Assembly (NCBI GenBank): GCA_049642705.1
Contig: JBARPB010000115.1
Span: forward strand, 1-16,532
From: CAZYPU01 sp049642705
GTDB taxonomy: Bacteria; Omnitrophota; Gorgyraeia; JABMRN01; RBG-13-46-9
DNA: 16,532 nt
Reading direction: 5' to 3'
Within the stretch, counting starts at the first letter, position 1, and every line of letters begins with the position of its first letter. The translations under genes and the position numbers were made by a program. Below, in pieces: positions 6,529 to 14,253 of this stretch. The notes below the pieces were generated by a model, which saw only the letters and a program-made list of their open reading frames with translations, was not told the origin of the DNA and searched no databases.

Positions 6529-7597
6529 TATAACATTAATCCCGGGAGACGGTACGGGGCCGGAAATAAGCCACGCCACAAGGCGAGCGGTCGAGGCGAC
6601 AGGCGTAAAGGTGAAATGGGATATCACCCAAGCCGGAGGCGATGTTATCGAAAAGTATAAAACCCCGCTTCCGGACTCCGTAATCAGGTCCATAAGAAAA
6701 AACAAAGTCGCCATAAAAGGCCCGATTGTCACTCCCGTCGGTTCGGGTTTCCGCAGCGTGAACGTAAAACTGCGCAGGGAACTGGGCCTCTTTGCCTGCG
6801 TGCGCCCGTGCAAGCTTTATAAAGGCGTGCGGTCGAATTACAAAAACGTGGATATCGTGGTCATCAGGGAAAACACCGAGGGCCTCTATTCCGGCATTGA
6901 GTTTGAGAAAGGCACGAAGGCCTTAAAGGCGGTTTGTGCCGCGATACAGAAAAATTCCGGTATCAAGATCACCGATGACGCCGCGGTAAGCATTAAGCCG
7001 ATATCGGAAGGCGCCTCAAGAAGAATCGTGGAATTCGCCTTTAAATATGCCCTCGAACGCGGCCGCAAAAAGGTTACCGCCGTCCATAAGGCCAATATCA
7101 TGAAATATACGGACGGGCTCTTCCTCGAAGTCGCGCGGGAAGAGGCGAAAAAATTTCCCGATATTGAATTCGAAGACAGGATCGTGGACAACATGTGCAT
7201 GCAGCTTGTTCAAAAGCCGGCCCTCTATGACGTGCTGGTATTGCCCAACCTTTACGGGGATATAATATCGGATTTATGCGCCGGCCTGGTCGGAGGCCTG
7301 GGCGTGGCTCCGGGCGCTAATATAGGAAGGGATATAGCCCTTTTTGAGCCGACGCACGGAAGCGCGCCGAAGTATAAGGGGCAAAACAAGGTTAATCCTA
7401 CGGCCATGATACTGTCGGCTGTGCTGATGCTGCGGCATATAGGTGAAAAGGAAGCTGCTCGCAGGCTCGAAAACGCTGTCGCGTCGGTGATAAAGGAAGG
7501 TAAATGCGTAACGTATGATTTAAAAGAAGACAGGGATGACCCGAGTGCCGTTGGCACGAAGGAAATGACCGACGCTATTATAAGCAAACTAAAATGA
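6512..7597 (+). CDS. Isocitrate dehydrogenase-like beta-decarboxylating dehydrogenase
   Basis: This encodes a member of the isocitrate/isopropylmalate dehydrogenase family (361 residues), probably oxidising isocitrate to 2-oxoglutarate. Ser82, Asn84, Arg88 and Arg98 (FRSVNVKLRRELGLFACVRP) have the same spacing as Ser113, Asn115, Arg119 and Arg129, which bind isocitrate in Escherichia coli; isopropylmalate dehydrogenases have another pattern here. IRENTEGLYSG (about residues 117-127) and the metal-site segment LPNLYGDIISD are present. Lys287, Tyr288 and Val294 match the NADP determinants Lys344, Tyr345 and Val351 of the E. coli enzyme. The start is TTG at 6512, or more likely TTG at 6518, which is nine bases from AGGGA. 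Homoisocitrate dehydrogenase remains an alternative. Confidence 0.83.
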   Translation: MKLSHNITLIPGDGTGPEISHATRRAVEATGVKVKWDITQAGGDVIEKYKTPLPDSVIRSIRKNKVAIKGPIVTPVGSGFRSVNVKLRRELGLFACVRPCKLYKGVRSNYKNVDIVVIRENTEGLYSGIEFEKGTKALKAVCAAIQKNSGIKITDDAAVSIKPISEGASRRIVEFAFKYALERGRKKVTAVHKANIMKYTDGLFLEVAREEAKKFPDIEFEDRIVDNMCMQLVQKPALYDVLVLPNLYGDIISDLCAGLVGGLGVAPGANIGRDIALFEPTHGSAPKYKGQNKVNPTAMILSAVLMLRHIGEKEAARRLENAVASVIKEGKCVTYDLKEDRDDPSAVGTKEMTDAIISKLK

Positions 7598-8508
7598 AGG
7601 TATCTATAATCGGAGCGGGTAACGTAGGTTCGGCGCTGGCGGAACGCGTCCTGGCGCACAACCTGGCGGATGTTGTCCTGGTGGATATCGCGGGCAATTT
7701 GGCCAGGGCAAAGGCACTTGACATCTCGGACGCCGCGCCGCTTATGGGGTATAAAAAAACCATAACGGGAACGAATAATTATCAAGAAACAAGCGGCTCG
7801 AGTGTTGTTGTTATAACAGCAGGGTTCCCCCGGCAGCCGGGAATGTCGAGAGACGCCCTTATAAAGAAAAATCGGATAATCGTGAGCGCGGTCACGAGGA
7901 GCTTAAAGGAGTTTACGCCCGGCGCCATACTTATTGTGGTTACAAATCCCCTGGATGTCATGACGTATCTGGCTTACAAAGAGACAGCGTGCCAGCGCCA
8001 GAGGATTCTCGGTATGGCCGGCAACCTGGACACTGCGAGATTCAAAGTGCTTCTCGCGCAGGAAACCGGCGCGCCGCCGGAAAAGATAGAGACGTTTGTG
8101 ATGGGGAGTCACGGCGACACGATGGTGCCGCTTTTGTCAAGGACGCGCGTGGAAGGAAAACCGCTGGAGGAGATATTAAAGCCCGAAACGATCGAAAAAA
8201 TCGTAGAGAGCACGAAAATGCGGGGTGGCGAGATCGTCGGGTTTTTAAAATCCGGAAGCGCCTATTTTTCACCGAGCGCGGCATGTCTCGAAATCCTGAG
8301 ATCACTCATACTCGATGAGAAGAAAGTGATACCGTGTTCGGCAATTCTAAACGGCGAATACGGAGTAACGGACTGCGCTATCGGCGTCCCGGCCAAAATA
8401 GGAAAAGACGGAATCGAAGAAATACTAGAGTGGGAACTACCCAATGAGGAGCTAAGCGCACTCCGAAAATCCGCAAAAGCTGTAAGGGATATACTGAATA
8501 AATTGTAG
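7594..8508 (+). CDS. mdh: Malate dehydrogenase (LDH-like type)
   Basis: This encodes an NAD-dependent malate dehydrogenase (304 residues) interconverting malate and oxaloacetate. The Rossmann motif GAGNVG (residues 7-12) is followed by Asp31 at the end of the second strand, as in NAD-using enzymes. Arg80 and Arg86 in TAGFPRQPGMSR mark malate rather than lactate specificity: the first is the position that is Gln in lactate dehydrogenase. The catalytic His173 lies in MGSHGDTMVPL. The usual GMAG-V-LDSARF motif reads GMAGNLDTARF, a mild variation. The start overlaps the isocitrate dehydrogenase stop (ATGA). It probably supplies oxaloacetate to aspC and to citrate formation, although no citrate synthase is in the window. 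Confidence 0.93.
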   Translation: MKVSIIGAGNVGSALAERVLAHNLADVVLVDIAGNLARAKALDISDAAPLMGYKKTITGTNNYQETSGSSVVVITAGFPRQPGMSRDALIKKNRIIVSAVTRSLKEFTPGAILIVVTNPLDVMTYLAYKETACQRQRILGMAGNLDTARFKVLLAQETGAPPEKIETFVMGSHGDTMVPLLSRTRVEGKPLEEILKPETIEKIVESTKMRGGEIVGFLKSGSAYFSPSAACLEILRSLILDEKKVIPCSAILNGEYGVTDCAIGVPAKIGKDGIEEILEWELPNEELSALRKSAKAVRDILNKL

Positions 8509-8516
8509 GGGCAAAC

Positions 8517-9701
8517 ATGCAGGAAGCAAACAGATTAAAACGATTACCGCTATATCTTTTTACCATCATCGATAATTTAAAGGATGAGGCGAAAACCAGG
8601 GGTATCGATATCATAGACCTTGGGATGGGGAACCCTGACCAGCCGACGCCGAAACACATCGTGAAGGAGCTCCGCAAGAGGGCGCTTGTAAAAGAGAACT
8701 ATAGGTATTCAAGGTCCATCGATATTTCTGAAATAAAATTGAGGCGGGCGGTAGCGAAGTGGTACGATACGAAATTCGGCGTTAAGCTGGACCCGGATTC
8801 AGAAGTCCTCCCGCTCATTGGTTCCAAGGAGGGGATAGCTCACCTTTCGCTGGCCTTTTTGAATAATGAAGACGTAGCGTTGGTTCCAAATCCCGCCTAC
8901 CCCGTGCATTTTAACGGCGTGCTTATCGCCGGGGGAATACTTCACAACATACCGATTTACGAGAAGGACGGGTATCTCCCGGATTTAAGAAAGGTGCCGA
9001 AGAATATCGCAAGGCGCTCCAAGCTTCTTTTCTTAAGCTATCCGCATAACCCGACGACGGCAATCGCAAGCCCCGAATTCTTCCGCGATGTCGTTAACTG
9101 GGGCGTGGGGAAAAATATCATAATCGGCCATGACCTGGCCTATTCCGATATAGTATTCGATAACTATAAGGCGCCCAGCATCCTCCAGGTAAAGGGCGCA
9201 AAAAAAACCTGTATCGAGTTTCACACCTGCTCCAAGTCATATAACATGGCCGGCTGGCGCATGGGTTTTGCCGTCGGAAACCGCGATATTTTAAGAACGC
9301 TCGCGAAAACAAAAAGCTACATAGATTTCGGTATATTCAAGCCGATCCAATACGCCGCTATAAAGGCCCTTTTGGGGCCGCAAGGATGCGTAAAAAAGAC
9401 AGTTTCCGTTTATAAAAAGCGCCGCGACGTCCTCGTAAGAGGGCTCACGGAAATAGGCTGGGATGTCCCCTTGCCCAAGGCAACTTTCTACGTGTGGGCG
9501 CGCATACCGGATAAATACAGCGCGCTGACTTCAATGGAATTCGTATCGCTTCTTATAAAGGAAACCGGCGTTGTCATCGCGCCCGGGACGGGATTCGGAG
9601 AATACGGCGAGGGGTACGTGAGGTTCGCCCTCGTTGAAGACGCAAACCGGCTCAAGGAGGCGGTAAAAAGGATAAAACGGGTCCTGGAAATGGAAACGTA
9701 A
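8517..9701 (+). CDS. AlaC-like class I/II aminotransferase
   Basis: This encodes a second PLP-dependent aminotransferase (394 residues), close to E. coli AlaC (glutamate-pyruvate aminotransferase) and less so to LL-diaminopimelate aminotransferase DapL. Features shared with AlaC include RLKRLPLYLFTIIDNLK at the N-terminus, IDLGMGNPDQPTP (about residues 38-50), IGSKEGIAHL, VPNPAYPVHFNG, GHDLAYSDIVFD and Lys240 as Schiff-base lysine in CSKSYNMAGWRMGF. It starts eight bases after mdh, with GGGG as a weak ribosome binding site. In this operon it could move amino groups from glutamate to pyruvate or to the diaminopimelate precursor. Sequence alone favours AlaC, but the substrate is not certain. 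Confidence 0.85.
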   Translation: MQEANRLKRLPLYLFTIIDNLKDEAKTRGIDIIDLGMGNPDQPTPKHIVKELRKRALVKENYRYSRSIDISEIKLRRAVAKWYDTKFGVKLDPDSEVLPLIGSKEGIAHLSLAFLNNEDVALVPNPAYPVHFNGVLIAGGILHNIPIYEKDGYLPDLRKVPKNIARRSKLLFLSYPHNPTTAIASPEFFRDVVNWGVGKNIIIGHDLAYSDIVFDNYKAPSILQVKGAKKTCIEFHTCSKSYNMAGWRMGFAVGNRDILRTLAKTKSYIDFGIFKPIQYAAIKALLGPQGCVKKTVSVYKKRRDVLVRGLTEIGWDVPLPKATFYVWARIPDKYSALTSMEFVSLLIKETGVVIAPGTGFGEYGEGYVRFALVEDANRLKEAVKRIKRVLEMET

Positions 9702-9707
9702 TGCGGT

Positions 9708-10829
9708 ATGTATAAAAAACGCATTTTATTGATGTACATCTCCGAAAATTCGGGGCACCACCACGCGAGCCTCGCCATCGAATCGGCCTTTCACAAAGCG
9801 TCTCTTGATATTGAAATACTCAACGTAAATTCCTTTCATTACACAAATCCCATTCTCGAGAAAATAATAAACAGAACCTACATGGGCATTATAAGACGAA
9901 GACCCGAGGTCTGGGGATATCTTTACGACAACCCCAGGGTCATAAAAAAAACACAGGGATTAAGGGACGCCATACACAAATACAACTCGCAAAAAATGAG
10001 AAACCTCCTTGATGACTTCCGGCCGCATGCGGTTATCTGCACCCAGGCTTTTCCTTGCGGGATCGTGGCGGACTGCAAGAGGGGAGACTCCGCCGGGCTT
10101 GTGCTTGCCGGCGTCCTCACGGATTACGCCCCCCATTACTACTGGCTCTACGATAACGTTGATATGTATTTTGTCCCATCGGAAGAAACACGGGAAAGGC
10201 TTGTATCAAACGGTATATCCAGAAATAAAATAAAACTGACGGGGATCCCCATTGACCCCAAATTCAACAGGATTATCAACGGGAAAGCGGTGTGTGATTC
10301 CTTGAGGCTTTCTCAAAGGGCGCCGATAGTCCTCATTATGGGGGGGAGCCAGGGGATCGGGCCGGTACTGGAAATCATAAAGGTCTTGAACGGGGTAAAA
10401 ACAGACTTCCAGATCATGGTCGTGGCCGGCGGAAACAGGAAACTCTACCGGTTGCTTAAAAAAAGAGCGCCGCGGCTTGCCAAAAAGACCGTTGTTTTCC
10501 CGTACGCGGAAAATATCGAGGAACTTATGGAAATCTCCTCTTTGATTATCACAAAACCCGGCGGCATCACAGTAAGCGAATCGCTCGCCAAGGGGCTTCC
10601 TTTATTGATAGTGAAACCTATACCCGGACATGAGCAGATGAACACCGAACACCTGCTAAAAAATAAGGTAGCCATCAAAGTCAATAATCTGCACGACGTT
10701 GGCGTTTTTATTAAAGAGTTATTTTCGAGCCCAGCCGCCCTTAAGAACATGCAGGAGCGGGCCAGGGCGTTTTCGAAACCGAATAGCGCCCTGGACATAG
10801 TCAATACCGTGTTAAAAAGGATTATGTAA
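9708..10829 (+). CDS. MGDG synthase/UgtP-like glycolipid glycosyltransferase
   Basis: This encodes a GT28-type glycosyltransferase (373 residues) similar to plant monogalactosyldiacylglycerol synthase and Bacillus UgtP, which transfer a sugar from a nucleotide donor to diacylglycerol at the membrane. The N-terminal acceptor domain contains the GHHHAS motif (residues 16-21), matching the family's GxGH region, and ICTQAFPCGIVAD. The donor domain shows MGGSQGIGPV near residue 210 and the C-terminal KPGGITVSESLAKGLPLLIVKPIPGHEQMN-type segment, split here only by wording. No signal peptide or membrane helix is evident, so it is probably peripheral. The stop overlaps the acyltransferase start (TAATG). 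Sugar and lipid acceptor cannot be told from sequence; MurG-like activity is less likely. Confidence 0.85.
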   Translation: MYKKRILLMYISENSGHHHASLAIESAFHKASLDIEILNVNSFHYTNPILEKIINRTYMGIIRRRPEVWGYLYDNPRVIKKTQGLRDAIHKYNSQKMRNLLDDFRPHAVICTQAFPCGIVADCKRGDSAGLVLAGVLTDYAPHYYWLYDNVDMYFVPSEETRERLVSNGISRNKIKLTGIPIDPKFNRIINGKAVCDSLRLSQRAPIVLIMGGSQGIGPVLEIIKVLNGVKTDFQIMVVAGGNRKLYRLLKKRAPRLAKKTVVFPYAENIEELMEISSLIITKPGGITVSESLAKGLPLLIVKPIPGHEQMNTEHLLKNKVAIKVNNLHDVGVFIKELFSSPAALKNMQERARAFSKPNSALDIVNTVLKRIM

Positions 10830-11683
10830 TGCTATATTCGCTTTACAGGATAGGTAGATACATGGCTTTAATGCTTCCGCTCAAGGCCTGCTATGCGGCG
10901 GCCGTCTTCCTGGCCGATATCTATTATCTCTTTGCCCGCCGGGATAAAATTGACCTCGAATATAATCTTACGATTGTGCTCGGAAAGAAAGACAAGAAGT
11001 TAATCCGGAGATACATCAGGAACGTATTCAGGAATTTCGCCAAATACCTGGCGGATTTTTTCAGGTTTTCAAAATTAAACCGGGATTTCATGCTAAGCCG
11101 TATAACCGTAGAGGGAAAGGAAAACCTGGACAAGGCCCTCGCGAAGGGAAATGGATTAATTCTTGTAGCGGCCCACATGGGAAACTGGGAACTCGGGGCC
11201 GCCATTGTCGCGAGCCTCGGGTACCCGCTTTATGTCATCGCGCTCGACCACAAGGACAAGAGAATCAACGACTTTTTCCTCGAGCAGCGCGCCGTAGCCG
11301 ACGTGAAAGTAATACCCGTCGGCGCCCAGCTCAAGAACTGCTTCAGGATTTTAAGAAAAAACAATCTCCTCGCAATCGCGGGAGACAGGGTCTTCTCAGA
11401 TTATGGCGTGAGCGCGAATTTCTTCGGCCGCAAGGCCTACCTCCCCAAGGGCACGGCGTTTTTCAGTTTAAAAACAGGCGCCGCGATTATACCCACATTC
11501 ACGCTCCGGAGGAAGGACGACACTTTCAAGATGGTTTTTGAGCAACCTATCGAAAGCGCCCCCGGCGTGGCCGACGAAGCCGGTATAAAGGGGGTTATGC
11601 AACGCTATCTCCCTGTAATCGAAAAATATATAAGGTCTTATCCCGACCAGTGGTACGCCTTCCGGAAGATGTGGCAAGAATGA
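10829..11683 (+). CDS. LpxL/HtrB-like lysophospholipid acyltransferase family protein
   Basis: This encodes a membrane-associated acyltransferase (284 residues) of the lipid A lauroyl/myristoyl transferase family. The catalytic motif AAHMGNWEL supplies His116 and Glu121 (H-x4-E, the form used by LpxL/LpxM rather than the HX4D of PlsC). AIAGDRVF and the FFGRKAYLPKGTAFFSLKTG segment correspond to later family blocks. A hydrophobic stretch at about residues 12-35 may anchor it in the membrane. It is followed by GT2 with an ATGA overlap. The family also includes phosphatidylinositol mannoside acyltransferases, so lipid A as acceptor is an inference. No lpxA/C/D or waaA gene is visible here. Confidence 0.83.
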   Translation: MLYSLYRIGRYMALMLPLKACYAAAVFLADIYYLFARRDKIDLEYNLTIVLGKKDKKLIRRYIRNVFRNFAKYLADFFRFSKLNRDFMLSRITVEGKENLDKALAKGNGLILVAAHMGNWELGAAIVASLGYPLYVIALDHKDKRINDFFLEQRAVADVKVIPVGAQLKNCFRILRKNNLLAIAGDRVFSDYGVSANFFGRKAYLPKGTAFFSLKTGAAIIPTFTLRRKDDTFKMVFEQPIESAPGVADEAGIKGVMQRYLPVIEKYIRSYPDQWYAFRKMWQE

Positions 11684-12351
11684 AAACGTGCGTTTTAATA
11701 CCGGCTTATAACGTAAGCTCGACTATCGGAGATGTCGTAAGAGAGATAAAAGGCATGGGCCTTGAGGCTATCGTGGTGGACGACGGTTCGACGGATGACA
11801 CCGAAAGGGTCGCAGCCGATAACGGCGCAATTGTTATGAGGCACGTGAAAAACCTGGGCAAAGGCGCTTCCCTCAAGGAGGGCTTTGATTTTATAGTCAG
11901 GATGACAAGCTTCGACGCTGTCATAATAATGGACGGCGACGGCCAGCACAACCCGAAAGATATCCAGAAATTTATCTTGCACGCCCGCGAACAAAGTAAT
12001 GACATAGTAATCGGGAACCGCATGGCCCTTACGAAAAACATGCCCCTTGCGCGGATTCTGACGAACAAGTTTATGTCTTCGGTGCTCTCGGTAATGTGCA
12101 AACAGCGTATCCCGGATACGCAATGCGGCTTCCGTCTTATTAAACGTAGCGTCTTTAAAAAAATAAAACTCGAATCCAATAAATACGATCTGGAATCGGA
12201 GCTTCTTATAAAGGCGTCACGCAGGTCGATGAAAATCGCCTCCGTGCCCATAGAAACCATCTACAGGAACGAACTGAGCCGCATACGTCCGGTAAAGGAC
12301 GCCGTCAGGTTTATCGGTCTTCTTATAAAATCATATTTTAGAGCAATATGA
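11680..12351 (+). CDS. Family 2 glycosyltransferase, dolichol-phosphate mannosyltransferase-like
   Basis: This encodes a GT2 glycosyltransferase (223 residues from the chosen start). The nucleotide-sugar fold is plain: VLIPAYNVSSTI (residues 5-16), VVDDGSTDD (32-40) and the metal-binding MDGDGQHNPKD (84-94), followed by GNRM and the acceptor-loop TQCGFRLIKRSVF. It resembles DPM1-type polyprenyl-phosphate sugar transferases. No membrane helices follow the catalytic domain. ATG 11680 is preferred over an upstream in-frame GTG at 11650 because it yields the normal N-terminus MKTCVLIPAYN and the ATGA overlap seen elsewhere in this operon. With the two genes before it, it forms a set that could build glycolipids or lipid-linked sugars. 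Confidence 0.88.
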   Translation: MKTCVLIPAYNVSSTIGDVVREIKGMGLEAIVVDDGSTDDTERVAADNGAIVMRHVKNLGKGASLKEGFDFIVRMTSFDAVIIMDGDGQHNPKDIQKFILHAREQSNDIVIGNRMALTKNMPLARILTNKFMSSVLSVMCKQRIPDTQCGFRLIKRSVFKKIKLESNKYDLESELLIKASRRSMKIASVPIETIYRNELSRIRPVKDAVRFIGLLIKSYFRAI

Positions 12352-12989
12352 ACTACACAGAGCTCCGCGACAGAATGGTCGAGCAGCAACTTAAGCCGCG
12401 CGACATATCTGACAGAGGCGTCTTAGAGGCCTTTCGCAAAGTCGAGCGTCATAAATTCGTCCCGGAGGACATGCGCGAGAGCGCTTACGAGGACCATCCG
12501 CTTCCTATCGGCGAGGACCAAACCATATCTCAACCCTACATGGTTGCCTTGATGACACAATGCCTCCGGCTGAAAGGCAGCGAGAAAGTGCTTGAAATAG
12601 GGACAGGCTCAGGCTACCAGGCCGCGGTCCTGGCTACCCTCGCGAAAGAGGTTTACTCGTTGGAGCGCATCGCTTCGCTTGCGGAAAGGGCAGAAGGGGT
12701 ATTAAAAGTTCTCGGATACAGCAATGTAAGGGTAGGGGTAGGGGACGGGACTTTGGGCTGGAAGGAACACGCGCCTTACGACGGCATCATCGTCACCGCG
12801 GCCGCGCCGAAAATTCCCGAAGCGTACATTGAGCAGCTTAACGAAGGCGGAAGACTCGTAATCCCCGTGGGATCGTCATTCAGCCAAATATTAACGGTAA
12901 TCGAGAAGGGCCCGAGCGGCGTTACGGCCTCGGAAATATGCGGCTGCGTCTTCGTCCCGCTTCTCGGTAAGGAAGGCTGGAAGGAGTAG
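12348..12989 (+). CDS. pcm: Protein-L-isoaspartate O-methyltransferase
   Basis: This encodes the repair enzyme PCMT (213 residues), which methylates isoaspartyl residues in aged proteins using S-adenosylmethionine. It shows the substrate-binding GEDQTISQPYMVALMTQ (residues 55-71), the SAM motif VLEIGTGSGYQAA (81-93), SLERI as the acidic end of the second strand (104-108), and VTAAAPKIPEAYIEQL followed by GGRLVIPVG. The length is normal. The start overlaps the GT2 stop (ATGA). The gene is the last with ordinary base composition before the A/T-rich island, and its own stop overlaps the next start by one base. Confidence 0.95.
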   Translation: MNYTELRDRMVEQQLKPRDISDRGVLEAFRKVERHKFVPEDMRESAYEDHPLPIGEDQTISQPYMVALMTQCLRLKGSEKVLEIGTGSGYQAAVLATLAKEVYSLERIASLAERAEGVLKVLGYSNVRVGVGDGTLGWKEHAPYDGIIVTAAAPKIPEAYIEQLNEGGRLVIPVGSSFSQILTVIEKGPSGVTASEICGCVFVPLLGKEGWKE

Positions 12990-14251
12990 TGAAGAAGGAA
13001 GTTTTCTTAAAATTCAAAAAAGGGAAACAGAAATCAATATTTATAAGAGCGATTAAGAAAGCTGGTTCTGAAAAAAAATTAGCGAATTTAATTAGAGTAT
13101 CCCCTGCTTCTATTTATGATTATAAAAACGAGATTAGGCCCCTCCCAATTAAAAGAGCTGAAAAGCTAGCTAGATTTCTAAATCTGGATTTTATCGAGAT
13201 TAAAAAAGAAGTGGAAGAGAAATTTATTGCCCGCTGGGATAATAAAGAAATCAAATTTCTCTTGAAGAATTATTTGAATATGACCGCCAAGGAGATAGCC
13301 AATAAGCTAAATAGGAGCGTAGACAGCATTAAACATAAACGAAGGCAATTAGCTTTAGAAAAAGGTCCAGCTTATCGCTGGAATAAAGAAAAAGTTATAA
13401 CCCATTTTAATGTATTTAAAGAAAAGTTGGGCAGGATACCAACATATCAAGAATGTTCAAAAGAGGCCGGAGGAATGCTTTCAGCAATTCATAGGATTTG
13501 GGGTAAATACAGTGAATTTCTAAAGTCCTTAGGTTTAACCGCTAAAATTAAAAAATGGACTAAAAAAATGTGTATTGAAGAATTCGAAAAAGCAAAAAAA
13601 GAGATGGGCAACATTCCGACCCAACGGGATTTAGAAATGTGTTCTGGCTTATTTAGGGCAATAATAAGAAAATGGAATTCGTATAATAATTTTCTGAAGG
13701 AACTCGGTTATCAACCTAATTTTGAACTAAAGTGGGATAAAGAAAAATGCATGTCTGAATTTGAAAAGCTAAAAGTTAAGAAAGAGCATTTACCAACTAT
13801 TGAAGAGATGCGCAACTCATACCCTGCGTTAGTTGCAGCTATTTACGCATATTTTGAAAGTTATCCTGATTTTCTAAGAAAAACTGGATATAAATATAAT
13901 GACTACTGGCAAAAATGGGAGAGACTGATTACAAAAATATGCAAAAAACTCTATTCAAATGTGATAATCAAACCCAAATTAAAGAATAATAAACAACCGG
14001 ACATTGCGATTTTAAGAGATGGTACATTTGAAAAAATAATTGATGTTAAATTAAATTCTTTTGCTAGCAGCATCAAGCGAGACATCGAGAATTATAAACC
14101 TTATTGTAAACAGTTAGAATTCTGGTGTTTATTGGGAAACAAAAAAATAAATATTAAAAACGTCAGGGTTGTGCAATTTAACCAAATAAAACAACTTTTA
14201 AAGAAAAGAAAAGAGAAAAAGCTTGTTAATGCGCTTAAAAAAATGGAGTAA
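12989..14251 (+). CDS. Putative HEAR-repeat PD-(D/E)XK endonuclease
   Basis: This encodes a 420-residue protein that I do not recognise as any named gene. In order it shows an XRE-like helix-turn-helix (about residues 15-67, EKKLANLIRVSPASIYDYKN), a Myb/SANT- or sigma-like segment (82-123, WDNKEIKFLL and TAKEIANKLNRSVDSIKHK), then three repeats whose first tryptophans are Trp131, Trp190 and Trp249, exactly 59 residues apart. Each repeat has the pattern W-x-K-E...LG-x-IPT...F-x-SY-x-x-FL-K-x-LG, as in homing-endonuclease-associated repeats. The C-terminus (310-395) has Glu311, PD at 337-338 and Asp352-x-Lys354, a PD-(D/E)XK nuclease pattern. The gene is clearly A/T-rich against its neighbours. 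The start GTG overlaps the pcm stop (TAGTG), with AAGGAG unusually close to it. Homing endonuclease or defence nuclease is inference. Confidence 0.75.
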   Translation: MKKEVFLKFKKGKQKSIFIRAIKKAGSEKKLANLIRVSPASIYDYKNEIRPLPIKRAEKLARFLNLDFIEIKKEVEEKFIARWDNKEIKFLLKNYLNMTAKEIANKLNRSVDSIKHKRRQLALEKGPAYRWNKEKVITHFNVFKEKLGRIPTYQECSKEAGGMLSAIHRIWGKYSEFLKSLGLTAKIKKWTKKMCIEEFEKAKKEMGNIPTQRDLEMCSGLFRAIIRKWNSYNNFLKELGYQPNFELKWDKEKCMSEFEKLKVKKEHLPTIEEMRNSYPALVAAIYAYFESYPDFLRKTGYKYNDYWQKWERLITKICKKLYSNVIIKPKLKNNKQPDIAILRDGTFEKIIDVKLNSFASSIKRDIENYKPYCKQLEFWCLLGNKKINIKNVRVVQFNQIKQLLKKRKEKKLVNALKKME

Positions 14252-14253
14252 TT

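Noticed and set aside
9923..10233. Open frames on both strands inside the GT28 gene
   Set aside because: They are shadow frames with no recognisable domains or ribosome binding sites, fully inside a conserved gene.
11650..11679. Upstream GTG start for the family 2 glycosyltransferase
   Set aside because: It would add ten residues (starting MVRLPEDVAR) that are an out-of-frame copy of the acyltransferase end. The ATG at 11680 gives the standard N-terminus and ATGA overlap.
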